A stretch of 64,000 nt of DNA, taken from NCBI RefSeq assembly GCF_030159595.1, contig NZ_BSKJ01000006.1, forward strand, positions 248,001 through 312,000, read 5' to 3'. The notes under the pieces are model-generated. The model was not told the DNA's origin, made no database searches, and saw only the letters and a program-made list of their open reading frames with translations. Positions 1 to 8,675 of this stretch are shown piece after piece (the first letter of the stretch is position 1; the number at the start of each line of letters is the position of its first letter). The DNA is from Pseudomonas putida. Lineage in GTDB: Bacteria; Pseudomonadota; Gammaproteobacteria; Pseudomonadales; Pseudomonadaceae. The position numbers and the translations under genes were made by a program.

Positions 1-322
1 GCACGTTGAACAAGCCAATGTCGTGGACCCAGAAGGTGGCCAGGCAGGCCAGGCCGAAGAACGTGCAGCCAATCAGCAGCAGCGGGCGCCGGCCATATCG
101 GTCGGCCAGCGGGCCAATCAGCCATTGCAGCACCACGCCCCCCAACAGGTACAGGTTGAGGGCATGGGGGATGTATTCAGGGCTGGCGTTCAGGTCGCCT
201 ACCACCACTGGCATGGCCGGCATGACCGCGTCGCTGGCCAGGTAGGTCAACAGCTCGAACAGGGCCAGGGTGAGGCCGAACAGCAAGGCGCGCAGGGGGG
301 TGATGTAGAGCAGTGGTTTCAT
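1..322 (-). CDS. MFS drug exporter, MdfA-like (N-terminal part, cut by window edge)
   Basis: Inner-membrane major facilitator; the first 107 codons are present and the rest lies beyond position 1. The translation starts MKPLLYITPLRALLFG and shows two hydrophobic segments. The first carries the ELLTYLASDAVMPAMP stretch, which resembles the E. coli MdfA region YEFSTYIGNDMIQPGM, including the acidic residue in helix 1 needed for cationic drug transport in that family. The cytoplasmic loop has the MFS motif A (GPLADRYGRRP). MdfA-type proteins are drug/proton antiporters; the substrate here is unknown. It is separated from mscS by a terminator at 399-423. Family assignment is firm; the specific MdfA subfamily is an inference from the N-terminus only. 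Confidence 0.8.
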   Translation of the reverse strand, partial: MKPLLYITPLRALLFGLTLALFELLTYLASDAVMPAMPVVVGDLNASPEYIPHALNLYLLGGVVLQWLIGPLADRYGRRPLLLIGCTFFGLACLATFWVHDIGLFNV

Positions 323-398
323 GATGGCGTATCGGGTGTGGCGGCTGGGGTCAGGCTATATGCCAGAAATGGCGGGATATTGCTGTGAACAAGTGTAA

Positions 399-423
399 AA
401 ACCGGGGCCTTGCGCCCCGGTTT
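399..423 (-). terminator. Intrinsic terminator after mscS
   Basis: Perfect 10-bp stem (AAACCGGGGC / GCCCCGGTTT) with a 5-nt loop. On the minus strand it is followed by a short T run. It lies 10 nt beyond the mscS stop. Confidence 0.85.
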
Positions 424-432
424 CAATGCGGT

Positions 433-1278
433 TTACTGCGTTGCAGTCTCCTGCACCACACGAATCACCCGCTGCGGGAACGGAATGTCGATACCTTCGG
501 CCTTCAACCGGTCGCGTGCATGCTCGTTGAGCATGAACATGATGTCCCAGTAGTCGGCAGTCTTGACCCACAGGCGCAACGACACAGTGATCGAGCTGTC
601 ACCCAGGGTCGAAATCACCGCTTGCGGTGCCGGGTCGGGCAGCACGCGTGGATCTTGCGCCAGCTTCAGCAGCACGTTGCGGGCCTTTTGCAGGTCAGCC
701 TCATAGTCCACGCCCACATCGAACACCACCTTGCGCGTCGGCTGGCGGTTGGTGTTGGTAATGATGCCGTTGGACAGGCTGCCGTTGGGCATGATCACCG
801 TCTTGTTGTCACCGGTGCGCAGCACCGTATGGAAGATCTGGATGCTGTCGACGGTACCGGATACGCCTTGCGCCTCGATCCAGTCACCGATGCGGAACGG
901 GCGGAACATCAGAATCAGCACACCACCGGCGAAGTTCGCCAGGCTGCCCTGCAACGCCAAGCCGATGGCCAGGCCCGCGGCACCGATGGCGGCAACGAAC
1001 GAGGTGGTCTCGATGCCGATCATCGACGCCACGCTGACGAACAGCAGCACCTTCAGCACAATGTTCGACAAGGTGCTGATAAACCCTTGCAGGGCCGCGT
1101 CGGCGCGCAACCCGGCCAGCTTGCCAAGGCGGGCACTGACCCGGTTGATCAGCCACCAGCCAATGGCCAGTGTCAGCAGCGCCAACAGCAAACGGCTGCC
1201 GTACTGCATGATCAACGGGATCCACGTCTGGGACTGGCGAACGAGCTGATCGACTTCAGCGTTCAAATCCATATTCAT
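433..1278 (-). CDS. mscS: Small-conductance mechanosensitive channel MscS
   Basis: Inner-membrane channel that opens under membrane tension to release solutes on hypo-osmotic shock. At 281 residues it matches the E. coli MscS length. Hydrophobic helices lie near residues 25-45 and 65-90. The pore helix TM3 carries the alternating Gly/Ala pattern AAIGAAGLAIGLALQGSLAN, followed by the beta-domain entry MFRPFRIGDWIE and the conserved PNG(S/K) motif. The C-terminal cytoplasmic cage is complete. It starts with ATG 5-6 nt after an AGGAG-like site and is probably monocistronic, with its own terminator. Confident identification. Confidence 0.95.
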   Translation of the reverse strand: MNMDLNAEVDQLVRQSQTWIPLIMQYGSRLLLALLTLAIGWWLINRVSARLGKLAGLRADAALQGFISTLSNIVLKVLLFVSVASMIGIETTSFVAAIGAAGLAIGLALQGSLANFAGGVLILMFRPFRIGDWIEAQGVSGTVDSIQIFHTVLRTGDNKTVIMPNGSLSNGIITNTNRQPTRKVVFDVGVDYEADLQKARNVLLKLAQDPRVLPDPAPQAVISTLGDSSITVSLRLWVKTADYWDIMFMLNEHARDRLKAEGIDIPFPQRVIRVVQETATQ

Positions 1279-1386
1279 CTCCTGATGCCTGAAGGCATGT
1301 ACACGGTAAAACCGGCCGCAATCCGCAACGCGGCCATGGAACCGATGGACATCATTTGGCCATCGGGGTTCCGGGCATTGCCTGCA

Positions 1387-1872
1387 TCAGTCGCGGAAGT
1401 TGTTGAACTGCAGCGGCATGTCGAATTCCTTGGTGCGCAGCAGGGCAATGGCTTCCTGCAGGTCGTCACGCTTCTTGCCGGTGACGCGCACCTGCTCGCC
1501 CTGGATGGCGGCCTGCACTTTCAGCTTGCCATCCTTGATGGTGGCGACGATCTTCTTGGCCAGGTCCTTGTCGATGCCTTCGCGGAACTTGGCTTCCTGT
1601 TTCTTTTCCTTGCCCGAAGGATACGGGTCTTTGGTTTCCAGGCACTTCACGTCGATCTTGCGCTTGACCAGCGCCAGGCGCAGGATTTCCAGCATCGCTT
1701 CGAGCTGGAACTCTTCTTCGGCAGTGAGCATCACGGTCTGATCTTTGTCCTTGAACTCGAAGGTGCCCTTGCCCTTGAGGTCATAGCGGCGGTCCAGTTC
1801 CTTGATGGCGTTGTCGACCGCGTTCTGCACTTCGTGCTTGTCCAGTTCCGATACCACGTCGAACGAAGGCAT
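1387..1872 (-). CDS. yajQ: YajQ family nucleotide-binding protein
   Basis: 161-residue UPF0234/YajQ protein starting [20 protein letters not shown], which is the diagnostic N-terminus. The fold is two RRM-like domains. Some members bind cyclic di-GMP and act with a LysR regulator (shown in Xanthomonas/Pseudomonas relatives), and others bind tRNA or GTP. No membrane segment or signal is visible. Translation starts at an ATG after GGGAG. The leader contains a terminator-like hairpin (1893-1921) directly upstream of the ribosome binding site. It is divergent from panE with overlapping promoter elements. Confidence 0.93.
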   Translation of the reverse strand: MPSFDVVSELDKHEVQNAVDNAIKELDRRYDLKGKGTFEFKDKDQTVMLTAEEEFQLEAMLEILRLALVKRKIDVKCLETKDPYPSGKEKKQEAKFREGIDKDLAKKIVATIKDGKLKVQAAIQGEQVRVTGKKRDDLQEAIALLRTKEFDMPLQFNNFRD

Positions 1873-1892
1873 GGTTGTTCTCCCAAAATAAA

Positions 1893-1921
1893 AGCGCGCT
1901 CGGCTGAAGATGGAGCGCGCT
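1893..1921 (-). promoter_or_regulatory. Terminator-like hairpin in the yajQ 5' leader
   Basis: 9-bp stem AGCGCGCTC/GAGCGCGCT with an 11-nt loop. On the minus strand it is followed at once by TTTTATTTT and then the yajQ Shine-Dalgarno GGGAG. It sits between the yajQ promoter and start codon, so it could attenuate yajQ transcription. Geometry is seen directly; function is inferred. Confidence 0.55.
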
Positions 1922-1925
1922 GGGT

Positions 1926-2889
<964 letters not shown>

Positions 2890-2927
2890 TGCGGCCCCTT
2901 CAACCGGATACGGACATTGCCTAACCC

Positions 2928-4952
2928 ATGACCTTGCGCCAACGCCTGGAAAACCTCCCGGTCGGACAGAAGCTGCTGGCAGCCCTGCTGGTATTGCTGG
3001 TGACCATCCTGCTGGTGGCCAACCTCACGTTCATCAGCGCTGCCTACTGGATCACCCAGGAAAGCATGGCGCCGCAGGCACTGCAGACCATCGGCCGGCT
3101 GGTGGCCAACCCGCAGCTGGCTGCACGCGCTGGCGACACCCCGGAAACCGCCAATGCCCTGCTCCAGGAGCTGGACAGCTACACGCCTTTGCGCGCCGCA
3201 GCCGTCTACGGTGGCGACGGCCGCCTGCTGGCGCAATTGCAGCATGGCGATCCGTTGACCCTGCCCAAGCGCTTTCGCAACATCGACGGCTGGCGCCTGA
3301 TGGAGTTCCGCAGCACCCAGCTGATCCGCATCCCGCGCGACGCCAACCCGCCGGCGCACCTGCTGCTGGTGGCCAGCAGCGAGCTGCCCACTGCCTTCTA
3401 CACCGGCACTCTCAGCGCCAGCCTGGGCATCCTGGTGTTCAGCATCCTGCTGTGGATCGTTATCGCCCGGCAGATCAAACGCCTGATCACCCAGCCAATC
3501 AACCAGCTTGAAGAGCTCAGCCGCCAGGTCACCCGAGAAGAGAGCTACGCTTTGCGCGCCCGGCGCGGTAACGACGATGAAATCGGCAGCCTGGCCGAGG
3601 CCTTCAACACCATGCTGTCGCGCATTGAGGCCCGCGAGCAGCAACTCAAGCGTGCCCGCGACGAATTTCAGGACGCCTATGACCAGGCTCAAGGCCTGGC
3701 CGAGGAAACCCGTCACTCCAATCGCAAGCTTGAACTGGAGGTCCAGGTACGCAGCAAGATCGAGAAAAAGCTCACCGGATTTCAGAACTACCTCAACAGC
3801 ATCATCGACTCGATGCCCTCGGCGCTGATCGCCCTCGACGAACAGCTTTATGTGACCCAGTGGAACCAAGAAGCCACGGTGCTTTCCGGCACGCCACTGG
3901 ACGAAGCGCTCAACCAGCCGGTATTCATCGCCTTCGAGCCGCTCAAGCCATTCTTGCCGCAGCTGAAGGATACGGTGGAAAAGCATCGGGTGGCGAAGAT
4001 CGAGCGGGTCACCTGGCCCAAGGGCGACGACCTTCGCCACTACGCCCTGACCTTCTATCCGCTGACCGGTGGTGGCGGGCGCGGCGTGGTCATCCGTATC
4101 GACGACATCACCCAGCGCCTGTCACTGGAAGAGATGATGGTGCAATCGGAGAAAATGCTTTCGGTCGGCGGCCTGGCGGCCGGTATGGCGCACGAAATCA
4201 ACAACCCGCTGGGCGCCATCTTGCACAACGTGCAGAACATCCGCCGACGCCTGTCACCGGAGCTGCCACGCAACCAGGAACAAGCCGAAGAGCAGGGCAT
4301 CGACCTGGCGACGGTCAACCGCTACCTGGTCAGCCGCGAAGTGCCGCAATTGCTCGACGGCATCCAGCAGGCCGGCGCACGGGCGGCGAAAATTGTCACC
4401 CATATGCTGAGCTTCAGCCGCCGCAGCAACCGCCAACTGGCACCTTGCGACTTGCCGGCGCTGATTGACCAGGCGATGGAAATTGCCAGCAACGACTTTG
4501 ACCTGACCATCGGCTTCGACTTCAAGGGCCAAGCCATCGTGCGCCAGTTCGACGCGGACCTTGGGCCAGTGCCATGTACCGCCAACGAACTGGAACAGGT
4601 ACTGCTCAATCTGCTGAAAAACGCGGCCCAGGCTATTCATGTGCGCCCGCAGCCAAGTGAACCTGGGCGCATTACCCTGCGCACCCGGCTGAACCCGCCA
4701 TGGGCAGAAATCCAGGTCGAGGACAATGGGGTCGGCATGCCCGAGGCGGTGCGTAAACGCACCTTCGAACCATTCTTCACTACGAAAGAAATCGGCCAAG
4801 GTACCGGGCTGGGCTTGTCGGTTTCGTACTTCATCATCACCAATAACCACAAGGGGCAGATGGAAGTGCAGTCCACGCCCGGCCAGGGCACCTGCTTTAC
4901 CCTGCGCCTGCCCCTCGGCCAACCGGCGGCGCCGGCCAACACGGAGAAATGA
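2928..4952 (+). CDS. Membrane sensor histidine kinase (HAMP-PAS-HisKA-HATPase)
   Basis: 674-residue inner-membrane kinase. TM1 lies at about residues 17-43, a ~115-residue periplasmic sensor follows, and TM2 is at about 158-180. Then come a HAMP linker, a coiled-coil stretch rich in R/E/K, and a PAS domain at about 285-390. The dimerisation/phosphoacceptor motif GMAHEINNPLGAI has its histidine at residue 422. The ATPase N-box (LLNLLKNAAQA) and G-boxes (DNGVGMPEA, GTGLGLS) are intact. The MAHEINNPLG form is typical of NtrB/DctB-like kinases. No response regulator is encoded nearby, so this is an orphan kinase. The stop is 1 nt from the next gene's start, suggesting cotranscription with the adenosyltransferase. 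Confidence 0.9.
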   Translation: MTLRQRLENLPVGQKLLAALLVLLVTILLVANLTFISAAYWITQESMAPQALQTIGRLVANPQLAARAGDTPETANALLQELDSYTPLRAAAVYGGDGRLLAQLQHGDPLTLPKRFRNIDGWRLMEFRSTQLIRIPRDANPPAHLLLVASSELPTAFYTGTLSASLGILVFSILLWIVIARQIKRLITQPINQLEELSRQVTREESYALRARRGNDDEIGSLAEAFNTMLSRIEAREQQLKRARDEFQDAYDQAQGLAEETRHSNRKLELEVQVRSKIEKKLTGFQNYLNSIIDSMPSALIALDEQLYVTQWNQEATVLSGTPLDEALNQPVFIAFEPLKPFLPQLKDTVEKHRVAKIERVTWPKGDDLRHYALTFYPLTGGGGRGVVIRIDDITQRLSLEEMMVQSEKMLSVGGLAAGMAHEINNPLGAILHNVQNIRRRLSPELPRNQEQAEEQGIDLATVNRYLVSREVPQLLDGIQQAGARAAKIVTHMLSFSRRSNRQLAPCDLPALIDQAMEIASNDFDLTIGFDFKGQAIVRQFDADLGPVPCTANELEQVLLNLLKNAAQAIHVRPQPSEPGRITLRTRLNPPWAEIQVEDNGVGMPEAVRKRTFEPFFTTKEIGQGTGLGLSVSYFIITNNHKGQMEVQSTPGQGTCFTLRLPLGQPAAPANTEK

Positions 4953-4953
4953 C

Positions 4954-5520
4954 ATGGGCTACCGCCTGTCGAAGATTTACACCCGCACCGGCGACAAGGG
5001 CGAAACCGGCTTGGGCGATGGCCGCCGGGTACCCAAGGACCACCCGCGGATCGAGGCGATTGGCGAGGTCGACAGCCTGAACAGCCAGTTGGGTGTGCTG
5101 CTGGCTGGGCTGGCGGAGCAAGGCCTGGATGAGGTAAGCGCCGTGCTGGCGCCGTGTCAGCACCGCTTGTTCGACCTTGGGGGGGAGCTGGCAATGCCGA
5201 GTTACCAGGCGCTGAACCTGGCGGAGGTCGAGCGGCTGGAGGCGGCTATCGATGTGTGGAATGAAGAGCTGGGGCCGTTGAAGAACTTCATCTTGCCCAG
5301 TGGTTCGGCGCTGGTGGCGCAGGCGCATGTGTGCCGGTGCCTGGCGCGTAGTGCGGAGCGGCGGTGCCAGCAGTTGAATGCGGTGGAGCCGTTGGAGGGG
5401 GTTGGGCTGGCGTATATCAACCGGCTTTCGGATCTGCTGTTCGTGGCGGCGCGGATCATTGGGCGGCGGCAGGGGGTGGCTGAGGTTCTGTGGCAGCCTG
5501 CCGAGAAACCGAAAGGCTGA
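4954..5520 (+). CDS. Cob(I)alamin adenosyltransferase, PduO type
   Basis: Transfers the adenosyl group of ATP to cob(I)alamin to make coenzyme B12. 188 residues, the usual length for PduO-type ATR. The N-terminal ATP-binding signature KIYTRTGDKGETGLGDG is complete, and the trailing helices carry RSAERR and NRLSDLLFVAAR, the conserved C-terminal signature. ATG at 4954 was chosen because the N-terminal signature starts a few residues later; the longer upstream frame runs inside the kinase gene. It is translationally close to the kinase (1-nt gap). Corrinoid biosynthesis genes are not in the window, so this may serve salvage. Confidence 0.93.
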   Translation: MGYRLSKIYTRTGDKGETGLGDGRRVPKDHPRIEAIGEVDSLNSQLGVLLAGLAEQGLDEVSAVLAPCQHRLFDLGGELAMPSYQALNLAEVERLEAAIDVWNEELGPLKNFILPSGSALVAQAHVCRCLARSAERRCQQLNAVEPLEGVGLAYINRLSDLLFVAARIIGRRQGVAEVLWQPAEKPKG

Positions 5521-5533
5521 AATTTACGCTATT

Positions 5534-5626
5534 CCCTGTGGGAGCGGGTTTACCCGCGAAGAATCCAACGCGGTGTATGGCACCGGCTGCGCCGGTGTTC
5601 GCGGGTGAACCCGCTCCCACAGGGGC
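5534..5626. repeat. Inverted pair of REP elements
   Basis: Two head-to-head copies of the P. putida-type REP: CCCTGTGGGAGCGGGTTTAC at 5534-5553 running on to 5563, and its inverted partner at about 5597-5626. They sit between the convergent adenosyltransferase and Nudix genes. Transcripts from either side would fold here. Confidence 0.9.
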
Positions 5627-5635
5627 CCAATTGAC

Positions 5636-6580
5636 TCAAATTTCAGGCCAGAACGCCCTGATCCCGGCCACACCTTGTGCACCGGCTTCCCAAGCTTGCT
5701 CGCGCTCACCCGGCCCTACCCCACCCAGCAGGTAAACCGGCTTGTTGAACCCAGCAATCAACCGCTGCACCTCATCCCACCCCAACGGCACCGCCTCGGG
5801 GTGAGTCTGGGTCGCCTGCACCGGCGACAAGGTGACAAAGTCCACGTCCATCTGCTCCGCCAGCGCCAGCTCCTCGGCGCTGTGGCAGGATGCCGCCAGC
5901 CAGCGCTCCTTGGGGAACGGCCTGCCCTTGGCCGCGTACTTGCGCAGCTGCGCAGCCGTCAGGTGCCAACCCGCCGAGGGGAAGTCACCCAACCACTCCA
6001 GCGGCCCCTTGAGCATCAGCTGTGCCTTGCCCGCACACAGCCCGACCGCATCCACCGCCACGTCGCGGTATTTGGGGTCGTACATGTCCGGGGCGCGCAG
6101 CTGGATCAGGCGAATGCCGTTGGCCACGGCTTTCTGGATGCCCTTGAGCATCTGCGGTACTTCCAGGCCATCCGGGGTAATCAGGTATTGGTCCGGCAGG
6201 CGCGCAGCAGCAACGATCGGCTTGTTGGCCTCTGGGAATTCGTATTGCGACAGGTCGCGCGGGGCTACCCACTCCAGCGGCTGCCCTTCGGCGCCATGGG
6301 GATCGCCGGTAAACGCGTCGACTTCGCGCACATCCAGCAGCACCTGTTTGTCCGGGTAGTCATGGCTGACCTTGATCAGCGCACGCGAGCGGGTCACCTC
6401 GATGCCCAGTTCCTCACGCAGCTCACGGGCCAGCGCCGCTTCAACGCTTTCGCCCGCTTCTACCTTGCCACCCGGAAACTCCCACAGGCCTCCCTGGTGC
6501 TGGGTATCCGCCCGACGTGCGATCAGAATACGGCCGTCATTGCCGCGAATAACGGCCGCTACCACATGAATCCGCTTCAC
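5636..6580 (-). CDS. Nudix hydrolase (MutT-like) fused to TenI/thiamine-phosphate-synthase-like domain
   Basis: 314 residues, two domains. Residues 1-130 are a MutT-type Nudix domain with an intact box (GGKVEAGESVEAALARELRE then ELG), expected to sanitise 8-oxo-dGTP or another NTP. Residues about 140-314 form a TIM-barrel of the thiamine monophosphate synthase/TenI type (IRLIQLRAPDMYD, VTLSPVQATQTHP, YLLGGVGP). This fusion is widespread in gammaproteobacteria and the barrel's substrate is not established. MutT activity is likely; thiamine synthesis is doubtful. Its ATG overlaps the GST stop by 4 nt (ATGA), so the two are translationally coupled. Confidence 0.9.
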   Translation of the reverse strand: MKRIHVVAAVIRGNDGRILIARRADTQHQGGLWEFPGGKVEAGESVEAALARELREELGIEVTRSRALIKVSHDYPDKQVLLDVREVDAFTGDPHGAEGQPLEWVAPRDLSQYEFPEANKPIVAAARLPDQYLITPDGLEVPQMLKGIQKAVANGIRLIQLRAPDMYDPKYRDVAVDAVGLCAGKAQLMLKGPLEWLGDFPSAGWHLTAAQLRKYAAKGRPFPKERWLAASCHSAEELALAEQMDVDFVTLSPVQATQTHPEAVPLGWDEVQRLIAGFNKPVYLLGGVGPGEREQAWEAGAQGVAGIRAFWPEI

Positions 6581-7209
6581 CCTTCACACTCCGCCAGGCC
6601 GGCCTGCTGCCAGGCTTTGAAGGCCGGCCACTGATGAATGGTCTCGATGTAGGCGGCCGCCTCTGCCGGCACCTCCACACGGTAGGTGCGCAAGCGCACG
6701 GCCACTGGGGCGAAGAAGGCATCGGCCAGGCTCGGCCTGCCGAACAGGAACGGGCCGCTGTCCTTGGCCACCACGCGGCATTCGGACCACAGCGCAACGA
6801 TACGGTCGATATCGACCTGCACGTCCAGCGGCACATCGTCCAGGGCCTTGTCACGCGAGAGGTCGAAAGGCATGGCGCCACGCAGCGCGAAGAAGCCGCT
6901 GTGCATCTGCGCGCAGGCTGAACGGGCTTGGGCGCGGGCGGCTACGTCGGCAGGCCACAGCTGCGCTTCGGGGTGCTGTTCGTTGAGGTATTCGCCAATC
7001 GCCAGAGAGTCGGCGATCACGCCATGCTCGGTTTTGAGCAGCGGTACCTTGCCAGTGGCGGAGAACGCGAGGATGCGCTGACGGGTATCAGGCTGGTTGA
7101 GCTTGATCAGGGTTTCTTCGTAGGGCGCGCCAGCCAGCTCGAGTGCCAAGGCGCCACGCAGCGACCAGGAGGAATACAGCTTGTCGCCGATGATCAGGTG
7201 ATAGCTCAT
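6577..7209 (-). CDS. Glutathione S-transferase family protein
   Basis: 210-residue cytosolic GST. The N-terminal thioredoxin-like domain contains LYSSWSLRG, which includes the likely catalytic serine, and the glutathione-binding turn GKVPLL followed by DSLAIGEYL. The C-terminal all-helical domain ends with WPAFKAW. The substrate is unknown. It is the first gene of a two-gene unit with the Nudix/TenI protein, overlapping it by 4 nt; a joint role in dealing with oxidised or electrophilic metabolites is only a guess. Confidence 0.9.
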   Translation of the reverse strand: MSYHLIIGDKLYSSWSLRGALALELAGAPYEETLIKLNQPDTRQRILAFSATGKVPLLKTEHGVIADSLAIGEYLNEQHPEAQLWPADVAARAQARSACAQMHSGFFALRGAMPFDLSRDKALDDVPLDVQVDIDRIVALWSECRVVAKDSGPFLFGRPSLADAFFAPVAVRLRTYRVEVPAEAAAYIETIHQWPAFKAWQQAGLAECEG

Positions 7210-7237
7210 GGTTCGGCTCCATTCGTTTGGAAATGTT

Positions 7238-7256
7238 GGGGCCGCGATGCGGCCCC
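7238..7256. terminator. GC-rich hairpin after argJ
   Basis: GGGGCCGC, 3-nt loop GAT, then GCGGCCCC, just beyond the argJ stop. There is no clear T tract. It belongs to a family of near-identical hairpins also found at 41827, 42936 and 54442. Confidence 0.55.
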
Positions 7257-7263
7257 ATTTGGA

Positions 7264-8481
7264 TCAGGTACGGTACTCGGCGTTGATCTTCACATACTCG
7301 TGGGAAAGGTCGGTGGTCCAGATGGTTTCGCTGCACGCACCACGGCCCAACTCGATACGGATGGTGATCTCTTCCTGGGCCATCACTGCCGAACCTTGCG
7401 CTTCGGTGTAGCTTGGGCTGCGGCCGCCTTGGCTGGCGATGCACACGCTGTCCAGGTACACGTCGATCAGGCTCACGTCCAGCTCAGGCACGCCCGCACG
7501 GCCAACGGCGGCAAGGATACGGCCCCAGTTCGGGTCGGAGGCGAACAGTGCGGTCTTGATCAGCGGCGAGTGAGCCACGGCGTAGCCGACGTCCAGGCAC
7601 TCCTGATGGTTGCCGCCACCGTTGACCTGCACGGTCACGAACTTGGTAGCGCCTTCGCCGTCACGGACGATGGCCTGAGCCACTTCCATGCACACGTCGA
7701 ACACGGCCTTTTTCAGCGCTTCGAACAGCGCGCCACTGGCTTCGGTCACTTCCGGCAGATTGGCCTTGCCGGTAGCGATCAGCATGCAGCAGTCGTTGGT
7801 CGAAGTGTCGCCATCGATGGTGATGCGGTTGAACGACTTGTTGGCGCCGTCCAGCATCAGGTCCTTGAGCACTGCCGGCGCGACTTTGGCGTCGGTCGCG
7901 ATGTAGCCGAGCATGGTGGCCATGTTCGGACGGATCATGCCGGCACCCTTGCTGATGCCGGTGACGGTAACGGTCACGCCATCGTGCTGGAACTGGCGGC
8001 TGGCGCCCTTGGGCAGGGTGTCAGTGGTCATGATGCCGGTGGCGGCTTCAGCCCAGTGGTTTTCCGACAGGTTATCGAGGGCGGCCTGCAGCGCGCCTTC
8101 GATTTTCTCGACTGGCAACGGCTCGCCGATCACGCCGGTGGAGAACGGCAGTACCGACTCGGCCGGCACGCCAGCCAGCTCGGCCAGCTTGGCGCAGGTA
8201 CGCTCGGCAGCAGCCAGGCCTGGCGCGCCGGTACCGGCGTTGGCATTACCGGTGTTGGTCAGCAAGTAGCGCACGGTGCCCTGTACACGCTGCTTGGACA
8301 GGATCACCGGCGCTGCGCAGAAGGCGTTGAGGGTGAACACGCCAGCCACGCTGGAGCCTTCGGCACAGCGCATGACCACCACATCCTTGCGCCCCGGGCG
8401 CTTGATGCCGGCAGAAGCGATGCCGAGTTCAAAACCCGGAACCGGGTGCAGGGTGGGCAAAGGACCAAGACCAACAGCCAT
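7264..8481 (-). CDS. argJ: Bifunctional ornithine acetyltransferase / N-acetylglutamate synthase ArgJ
   Basis: Recycles the acetyl group from N-acetylornithine to glutamate (and can use acetyl-CoA) in arginine biosynthesis. 405 residues from the ATG at 8481, which has an AGGAGC site at the right distance; the frame is open further upstream only through repeat DNA. The precursor self-cleaves before Thr189 in the motif PNMATML, giving alpha and beta chains with Thr as nucleophile; that motif is intact. Other family signatures seen are NTGNANAGTG and DGDTSTND. Monocistronic, between a hairpin and a REP pair. Confidence 0.96.
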   Translation of the reverse strand: MAVGLGPLPTLHPVPGFELGIASAGIKRPGRKDVVVMRCAEGSSVAGVFTLNAFCAAPVILSKQRVQGTVRYLLTNTGNANAGTGAPGLAAAERTCAKLAELAGVPAESVLPFSTGVIGEPLPVEKIEGALQAALDNLSENHWAEAATGIMTTDTLPKGASRQFQHDGVTVTVTGISKGAGMIRPNMATMLGYIATDAKVAPAVLKDLMLDGANKSFNRITIDGDTSTNDCCMLIATGKANLPEVTEASGALFEALKKAVFDVCMEVAQAIVRDGEGATKFVTVQVNGGGNHQECLDVGYAVAHSPLIKTALFASDPNWGRILAAVGRAGVPELDVSLIDVYLDSVCIASQGGRSPSYTEAQGSAVMAQEEITIRIELGRGACSETIWTTDLSHEYVKINAEYRT

Positions 8482-8538
8482 TAGAGCGCTCCTAGAAAAA
8501 CGGTGAAATGATGATGGAAGAGCGGGGCCGCTTCGCGC

Positions 8539-8629
8539 CCCATTCGCGGCACAAGGCCGCTCCCACAAGGGCATCGCAGCCTTGGATGCGGCGCGGTCCC
8601 TGTGGGAGCGGCCTTGTGCCGCGAATGGG
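8539..8629. repeat. Inverted REP pair, variant core
   Basis: Perfect 29-bp arms (8539-8567 and 8601-8629) with a 33-nt spacer. The core is GGCACAAGGCCGCTCCCACA rather than the GGGTTTACCC form. It lies between secA and argJ. Confidence 0.9.
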
Positions 8630-8675
8630 CCGCACGGCGGCCCCGGATTTGTCACGTTACTGCGAGTGGATCAGA

